Shown: piece by piece, positions 33,198 to 37,222 of the stretch
Position numbering within the stretch: position 1 is the stretch's first letter
Layout: each line of letters opens with the position of its first letter
Position numbers and translations under genes: made by a program
NCBI GenBank assembly: GCA_036504075.1
Contig: DASXVX010000054.1
Location: 1 to 37,222 of the forward strand
Reading direction: 5' to 3'
DNA length: 37,222 bases
From: DASXVX01 sp036504075
Lineage (GTDB): Bacteria > Bacillota > Sulfobacillia > Symbiobacteriales > Symbiobacteriaceae
Notes under the pieces: generated by a model
Seen by the model: only the letters and a program-made list of their open reading frames with translations
What the model was told of the DNA's origin: nothing
Databases searched by the model: none

Positions 33198-33824
33198 ATG
33201 AAGGAGTTCGTAGGATTTGTGGATGCGGATTTTGCGGCGTTCGCCGTACCGACCCTGGAAGGGCGGATGGCGGCCATAAAGGCCGGGCCGCGGCCCAAGT
33301 TGGAGGCCCTGGGGGCCGCCCTGGCGCCGGCGCTCGCTAGCCTGACCGGTCACCCGGTCTACCCCATTGTAGCGAAGCACCTCCGCCGGAAAGTCAACCC
33401 GCCGGTCGACACGTGGGTCGCCTGGAGCGCCAATCCCCGGGGCTACAAGATGCTGCCCCATTTCCAGGTCGGCCTCTGGGAGACCCACGTGTTTATCCAG
33501 GCCGGCGTTATTTATGAAGCGGCGGCCCGTCCGGCCTTTGCGGCGAACCTCCTCAACCGAATGGAGGCCATCAAGGCCGCCTTGCCGGCGCACTACCGCT
33601 GGCTGGAGGATTACACGCAGCCGCACGGAATTCCTCACGGTGAGATGACCGCTGCGGACTTCAGCCGCATCGCCGAACGGTTGCGGAACCGGCGGGAAGC
33701 GGATTGCATGGCCGGCGTTACAGTCGACCGGGACGCGGCGGTGGCACGCGGGCCGGCATTCGCCGGCGACGTGCTGGCGGCCTTGCAGCGGCTCATGCCC
33801 GTCTACCGGCTGGCGGATGCCTGA
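33198..33824 (+). CDS. UPF0637 / DUF1054 (YktB-like) protein
   Basis: A 208-residue protein matching the Firmicute YktB family: EFVGFVDADFAAFAVPTLEGRM at the start, then IVAKHLRRKVNPPVDTWVAW, and ANPRGYKMLPHFQVGLWETH in the middle. The biochemical role of the family is unknown. It is divergent from the NifX-like gene. The stop codon lies inside a 15-bp tandem duplication that continues up to the ribosome site of the next gene. Confidence 0.88.
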   Translation: MKEFVGFVDADFAAFAVPTLEGRMAAIKAGPRPKLEALGAALAPALASLTGHPVYPIVAKHLRRKVNPPVDTWVAWSANPRGYKMLPHFQVGLWETHVFIQAGVIYEAAARPAFAANLLNRMEAIKAALPAHYRWLEDYTQPHGIPHGEMTAADFSRIAERLRNRREADCMAGVTVDRDAAVARGPAFAGDVLAALQRLMPVYRLADA

Positions 33825-33842
33825 CACGCGGATGCCTGACAC
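33813..33842. repeat. 15-bp perfect tandem duplication across the UPF0637 stop codon
   Basis: GCGGATGCCTGACAC occurs at 33813-33827 and again at 33828-33842. The TGA in the first copy ends the UPF0637 gene; the second copy lies directly before AAGGAGGG of the DUF169 gene. Confidence 0.9.
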
Positions 33843-33856
33843 AAGGAGGGACCGAT

Positions 33857-34663
33857 ATGAGCGAGGTAAAACCGATGGAACCGAAGGCCATTGCCGCCCT
33901 GCTGGACCAACACCTCAGGACGGAGACATTTCCGCTGGCCATCCGGGTCTTCCGGGCGGGAGAACCTGTGCCCGATAAAGTCCGCCGGCCCAAGCGGGAC
34001 CTGTCCATCCAGGTCTCCATTTGCCAGGGCATCTCCCTGGCCCGGCGGTACGGCTGGACCATGGGCATGGGCGACGAGGACCTGTGCTGCCCGATCGCGC
34101 AGGTGGCCTTCGGCTTCCGGCCGGAGGTTCCGTTCTACACCGAAGGCAATCTGGCGGTCGGCATGTATGTGGAGGCCTGCGGCCAGGGCGCCCTGACTGA
34201 GCAGGAGATTCCCAAGCTGACGCCGGCGGAGTCCGGCTTGGTGGTGGCCGCCCCCCTGGCCCGCTGCAACTTTGAGCCGGAGACGGTGCTCGTGTACGGC
34301 AACTCGGCCCAGGTGATGCGGGCGGCGGCGGCCGCCCTCTGGCAGACCGGCGGGGCGATTAGCTCCACCACCACGGGCCGGGCAGACTGCGCCGACATCG
34401 TCATCCGCACGAGCCGGACCGGGCAGCCGCAGGTGATTCTGCCCTGCTATGGCGACCGGGTTTTTGGCCAGACCCAGGACCATGAGATGGCCTTCACCAT
34501 TCCGTGGTCCAAGGTCGCCGACCTGGTGGAAGGGCTGGAGGGCACGTCGAAAGGCGGGGTCCGGTACCCGATTCCGAACTTCCTGCGCTACACGCCGCAG
34601 TTCCCGCAGTCGTATCAGAAGCTGCAGGAGCTGTGGGACCAGGAGAAGAACGGCCAGGGGTAA
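33857..34663 (+). CDS. DUF169 family protein
   Basis: A 268-residue soluble protein of the DUF169 family, common in archaea and anaerobic bacteria and of unknown function. Typical features are PLAIRVFRAGEPVPDKVRRP near the N-terminus, a CQGISLARRYGWTMGMGDEDLCCPIA cysteine-rich segment in the first third, and the C-terminal GRADCADIVIRT...VILPCYGDRVFGQTQDHEMAFTIP. Several Cys residues could bind a metal or flavin. The start at ATG 33857 has AAGGAGGG 6-7 nt upstream; the frame before it overlaps UPF0637 and is rejected. It is probably co-transcribed with UPF0637 (33 bp gap). Confidence 0.85.
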   Translation: MSEVKPMEPKAIAALLDQHLRTETFPLAIRVFRAGEPVPDKVRRPKRDLSIQVSICQGISLARRYGWTMGMGDEDLCCPIAQVAFGFRPEVPFYTEGNLAVGMYVEACGQGALTEQEIPKLTPAESGLVVAAPLARCNFEPETVLVYGNSAQVMRAAAAALWQTGGAISSTTTGRADCADIVIRTSRTGQPQVILPCYGDRVFGQTQDHEMAFTIPWSKVADLVEGLEGTSKGGVRYPIPNFLRYTPQFPQSYQKLQELWDQEKNGQG

Positions 34664-34736
34664 CCTGGCATCGAGCCGGGGGCGACTTTGCCCCGACCTG
34701 AGGCGGACCATCCAGGGACCCTGGGGTCACCATTGA

Positions 34737-34901
34737 TCAACCCGGTATCAACAATGGGTCGACTCGGGGTCAACAATGGGTCGACTCGGGATCGACTCGG
34801 GATCGACTCGGGATCGACTCGGGGTCGACTCGGGGTCGACTCGGGGTCGACTCGGGGTCAACAATGGATCGACCCGGAGTCAACAATGGGTCGACCCGGG
34901 G
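34737..34901. repeat. Tandem array: 15 copies of an 11-bp unit
   Basis: Units of the form TCGACTCGGGG or TCAACAATGGG run without a gap from 34737 to 34901, 15 x 11 bp. The central seven or so are nearly identical (with the SalI-like palindrome GTCGAC); the outer ones alternate TCAACAATGGG with TCGAC(T/C)CGGG, giving a 22-bp higher-order unit. The array overlaps the 3' end of the LysR gene and supplies its stop codon. The period is not a multiple of 3. Confidence 0.95.
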
Positions 34902-35770
34902 TCAAAATCGCTTTGGCCAGACCGCGCAACCGCCAGCAGATTTCGCACCGCCTCCGGCACGCTCCCCTCCGCCCGGACCACGGCCCGTACCAGGCGCTCC
35001 GGCCCCGGCCAGTCCCGCAGTTGCCTGATCGTCAGCCGGGCTTCCCCCCGCACCACGGACCGGGGCATGATGGCCGAGCCCATCCCCAGCCTCACGCCCA
35101 TCCGGATCGATTCCGACCCGGGGAGCTCGATCAGGGTGCAAGTGAGGGCGTGCCGCTCCAGGACCTCGTCGATCTCACGACGCTGGACCGACCCCGGCGG
35201 CAGGACCAGCAGTGTGCTGCCCTCCAGCTCGGCTAATGACGCCGGCCCTGCCTCCGCCCCCGGCGGGGCGACCAGCACCAGCGGGTCCGGGAAGAGCGGA
35301 ATTTGCCGGACGCCGGAGACGGCCACCGCAAAGGCGATCAAGGCAACGTCGGCCTCATACTGGAGGAGACGCTGGACCGCATACCGGTTGACGCTGGGCT
35401 GCAGGTCGACCTTGACCGATGGCCAGCGCTGCTGATATTCCGCCAGCAGGTCAGGCAGGCAGTACATGGCCACGTGCATGCCGGCAGCAATCCGGAGGCG
35501 TTCCGTCGCATCGGCAGCGAAGGTGGCAGCCGCCCCTCGGCAGGCCGCCACTGCGGCCACCGCCTGGCGGGCATGCCTGAGGACCGCCTCCCCGGCGGGG
35601 GTGAGGCGGACGCCCTGCGCGCTGCGAATCAGCAGCACCACGCCCAACTGATGCTCCAGCAGCTTGATCTGGCGGGTGATGGCCGGCTGGGTCAGATGCA
35701 GCACATCGGTAGCCTTGTTCAGGCTGCCGATTTCCGCGACGGAGCAGAATGTCTGCAGCAGGTCGAGCAT
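34880..35770 (-). CDS. LysR-family transcriptional regulator
   Basis: A 296-residue regulator. The N-terminal HTH (residues 1-60) reads MLDLLQTFCSVAEIGSLNKA...LHLTQPAITRQIKLLEHQLG followed by RLTPAGEAVLRHARQ. The effector domain of periplasmic-binding type occupies about 90-285. Start ATG 35770 has AAAAGGGG upstream. The last six or so residues (DPGSTHC) and the stop come from the 11-bp array, so the native C-terminus was probably altered. It is divergent from the chromate transporter pair, as LysR regulators usually are from their targets. A dyad at 35791-35804 is a candidate LysR box. The inducer is unknown. Confidence 0.9.
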   Translation of the reverse strand: MLDLLQTFCSVAEIGSLNKATDVLHLTQPAITRQIKLLEHQLGVVLLIRSAQGVRLTPAGEAVLRHARQAVAAVAACRGAAATFAADATERLRIAAGMHVAMYCLPDLLAEYQQRWPSVKVDLQPSVNRYAVQRLLQYEADVALIAFAVAVSGVRQIPLFPDPLVLVAPPGAEAGPASLAELEGSTLLVLPPGSVQRREIDEVLERHALTCTLIELPGSESIRMGVRLGMGSAIMPRSVVRGEARLTIRQLRDWPGPERLVRAVVRAEGSVPEAVRNLLAVARSGQSDFDPGSTHC

Positions 35771-35790
35771 CGGGCAACCCCTTTTCCTGT

Positions 35791-35853
35791 TGATATGGTT
35801 ATCAGGTTTCGGCATTTCCCGGCCCGCTCCCTGGCATGTTTTCATGATGCCAG
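35791..35853. promoter_or_regulatory. LysR box and second inverted repeat in the lysR-chrA intergenic region
   Basis: TGATA-TGGT-TATCA (35791-35804) is a dyad with the T-N11-A form of LysR sites. CTGGCAT (35831-35837) and ATGCCAG (35847-35853) form a second perfect inverted repeat that ends at the AGAGGTG ribosome site of chrA. It could mask that site or bind the regulator. Confidence 0.55.
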
Positions 35854-35864
35854 AGGTGTTGTTG

Positions 35865-36410
35865 ATGCAAGGCAAGATCCACTGGCAACTTTTCAAGCTG
35901 GGACTGTGGCTGGGGACAACTGTATTCGGGGGCGGAGGCCAGGCCTATCCCATCATTCGGAAAGCGATGGAAGAGCGGGGGTGGCTCACCGGCGATGAGG
36001 TGGATGGCCTCTACGCCCTGGCCGCCTTCCTGCCGGGTCCGACTTTCCTCAACTTGTGGGGAGCGGTCTCCGCTCGGGTGGGCGGCTTAACGGGCGCCGC
36101 CGCTGGGGAGATCGGACTGATGCTGCCCTCCTTCGTCCTGGTCTGTACGCTGCCCCTGCTGGCCCGCATCGACTTCATTCATAGCCGCACGGAGAGCATC
36201 TTGCTGGGCACCGTCTGGGCCACCATCGGACTGCTCCTGGCTGCCGGCGCACAGGGGGTTCGCCACCTGAAGGACGGGCGGGCCAGGTGGACAGCGGCCG
36301 TGGACACGGGCTTGCTCCTCCTGGGCGTTCATCCGCTTCTGCTGGTGACCGGGAGCCTGGCCTGGGGGATCGCCCGGCCGGTCAAGGCCGTCCGGGACCG
36401 GGGGGTGTAG
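35865..36410 (+). CDS. chrA: Chromate transporter, short CHR protein (N-terminal-type half)
   Basis: A 181-residue short-chain CHR protein. The family motif is intact: TVFGGGGQAYPIIRKAMEERGWLTGDEVDGLYALAAFLPGPTF. About five to six membrane segments follow. Short CHR proteins act in pairs encoded by adjacent genes and export chromate or a related oxyanion using the proton gradient. ATG 35865 is chosen because AGAGGTG lies 6 nt upstream. The partner starts 4 bp downstream. Confidence 0.85.
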   Translation: MQGKIHWQLFKLGLWLGTTVFGGGGQAYPIIRKAMEERGWLTGDEVDGLYALAAFLPGPTFLNLWGAVSARVGGLTGAAAGEIGLMLPSFVLVCTLPLLARIDFIHSRTESILLGTVWATIGLLLAAGAQGVRHLKDGRARWTAAVDTGLLLLGVHPLLLVTGSLAWGIARPVKAVRDRGV

Positions 36411-36413
36411 GGG

Positions 36414-36920
36414 GTGCTGCGGCTCTTCTTTCTGGTCATCTCCCTGACCGCCGTCTCCTTCGGGGGCGCCCAGATTCTGCTGGCGGGACTGGAGCGCGAG
36501 CTGGTCCAGACCGGACAGATTGGCGAGCCGGAATTTGCGGCGGCGGTCGCCCTGGGCCAGTCCACGCCCGGCCCGTTGGCCGCCTTCACCACGGCGGTCG
36601 GGATGGCGGTGGGCGGCCTGCCTGGTGCAGTCGTCGCCACCGTCGCCCTCCTGATGGTCAGCCTGGTCGTCGTCTGGCTGATTCAGCAGATCCCGGCAGC
36701 GTTGCTCAGGCACCCCCGGATTCAGGCAGGCCTGTCCGGCCTGCCGCCGCTGGGCGTCTCCCTGGTCATCTTCCTGGTGGTGCACATGCTGCTGGAACAG
36801 GGCGCCCCCAAAGCGCTCGGCGCAGCCGTCATCACCGGTGTTCTGGCCGGGCGGCTGCTTCAGGTACCGACCGGCTGGCTGCTCGGAGGAGCCGTACTGG
36901 TCAGCATACTGGTTGCCTGA
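36414..36920 (+). CDS. chrA: Chromate transporter, short CHR protein (second half)
   Basis: A 168-residue partner CHR protein with SLTAVSFGGAQILLAGLERELVQTG...VALGQSTPGPLAAFTTAVG, the second-half form of the motif (GQxxPGP). GTG 36414 with a G-rich ribosome site lies just after the first gene's stop. The two probably form an antiparallel heterodimer. The last membrane segment ends at the stop. Confidence 0.85.
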   Translation: MLRLFFLVISLTAVSFGGAQILLAGLERELVQTGQIGEPEFAAAVALGQSTPGPLAAFTTAVGMAVGGLPGAVVATVALLMVSLVVVWLIQQIPAALLRHPRIQAGLSGLPPLGVSLVIFLVVHMLLEQGAPKALGAAVITGVLAGRLLQVPTGWLLGGAVLVSILVA

Positions 36921-37222
36921 GATCTCCTCCGCTCCCGGCTGCAGGTCTACGATGGGCCGGGCGATGGCCAGACCCAGCCCCGACCCCGAGATGACCGACG
37001 ACCGCTGGGCCGCTGAACGTGGCAAAGATGCAGGGATTCGGTCAGTGGAGGTTTCGGACCGAGAGTTATAGCATCCATGATCTAGTACATCGTGCCGCAA
37101 GTCCTTTCCTGGGAGTGTGAAGGGCAAGGGTTGTTATGGATCGGAAAGTTCTGACTATTGTGGTTAGAGGTCCGTAAGAAGGAACGCAAACTGGTCCAAG
37201 GCCAGAGTGATTAGCTCTTCCA
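36921..37222. other. Right-edge region, no intact gene
   Basis: Apart from the histidine-kinase scrap at its left side I see no coding potential with a ribosome site, and no hairpin. The last 150 bp are of lower GC and may lead into a gene outside the window. Confidence 0.4.
36925..37022 (-). pseudogene. Histidine-kinase C-terminal remnant (G2 box)
   Basis: The minus strand reads SSVISGSGLGLAIARPIVDL, followed by QPGAE. This is the G2 box (GxGLGLAIA..IV) of the ATP-binding domain of sensor histidine kinases. Nothing recognisable remains upstream (H box, N box) or after QPG, and no ribosome site is present. I read it as a scrap of a deleted kinase gene. Confidence 0.5.

Overview
The window is about 37 kb of high-GC DNA with strong AAGGAGG-type ribosome binding sites, frequent TTG and GTG starts, a SpoIIIE/FtsK translocase, an SLH-domain cell-surface protein, a UPF0637 (YktB-like) gene and a futalosine-pathway menaquinone enzyme. 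Together these suggest a high-GC, probably spore-forming Firmicute of the Symbiobacterium type. This is inferred from gene content; no rRNA or tRNA gene was found to confirm it.

Layout. 0-2.4 kb: a 33-residue C-terminal CDS fragment, then on the minus strand MqnE (with an unusual CX5CX2C cluster motif) and a DHH/MYG1-like protein. 2.5-3.5 kb: a response regulator missing two internal blocks, and a small membrane protein. 3.6-7.0 kb: an ABC-2 exporter operon (ATPase plus two permeases) closed by a terminator. 7.1-8.7 kb: a GntR/UTRA regulator with a candidate operator over its own -10 box, then a TSUP transporter broken by a one-base frameshift. 8.7-9.0 kb: 14 tandem copies of a 22-bp unit. 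9.1-9.7 kb: a membrane protein.

10.1-11.9 kb is a visibly lower-GC module: an OLD/AAA15-like ATPase overlapping by 4 nt a small protein with a PD-(D/E)XK-like motif. It looks like a two-gene nuclease defence system that I cannot assign to a named type, and it is the best candidate for something new. 12.0-13.8 kb: a C45/acyltransferase-like Ntn hydrolase overlapping a DinB-fold protein. 14-20 kb: a small anchored protein, an APC permease, the SLH protein and SpoIIIE/FtsK. 20.2-20.9 kb: an MntA-HepT toxin-antitoxin pair. 21.0-22.4 kb: an ECF sigma factor and membrane anti-sigma protein behind a recognisable ECF promoter. 22.9-23.2 kb: seven tandem 43-bp units with conserved dyads.

23.6-29.6 kb (minus): an aldo/keto reductase, a 1101-residue GGDEF-ATPase-STAND-TPR fusion and a lipoprotein. 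29.7-30.7 kb: a secreted protein built from two phage tail-tube (gp19)-like domains with a near-consensus sigma-A promoter. 30.8-33.0 kb: sparse DNA with hairpins, two small membrane proteins and a NifX-like protein. 33.2-34.7 kb: UPF0637 and DUF169 proteins. 34.7-34.9 kb: fifteen 11-bp tandem units that run into the 3' end of a LysR gene. 35.8-36.9 kb: a divergent split ChrA chromate transporter pair, followed by a short histidine-kinase remnant.

Two themes recur. Tandem duplications (periods 11, 14, 15, 20, 22 and 43 bp) lie mostly at gene 3' ends and in intergenic DNA. Two-component genes appear in decay: a gutted regulator near the left end and a kinase scrap near the right end.
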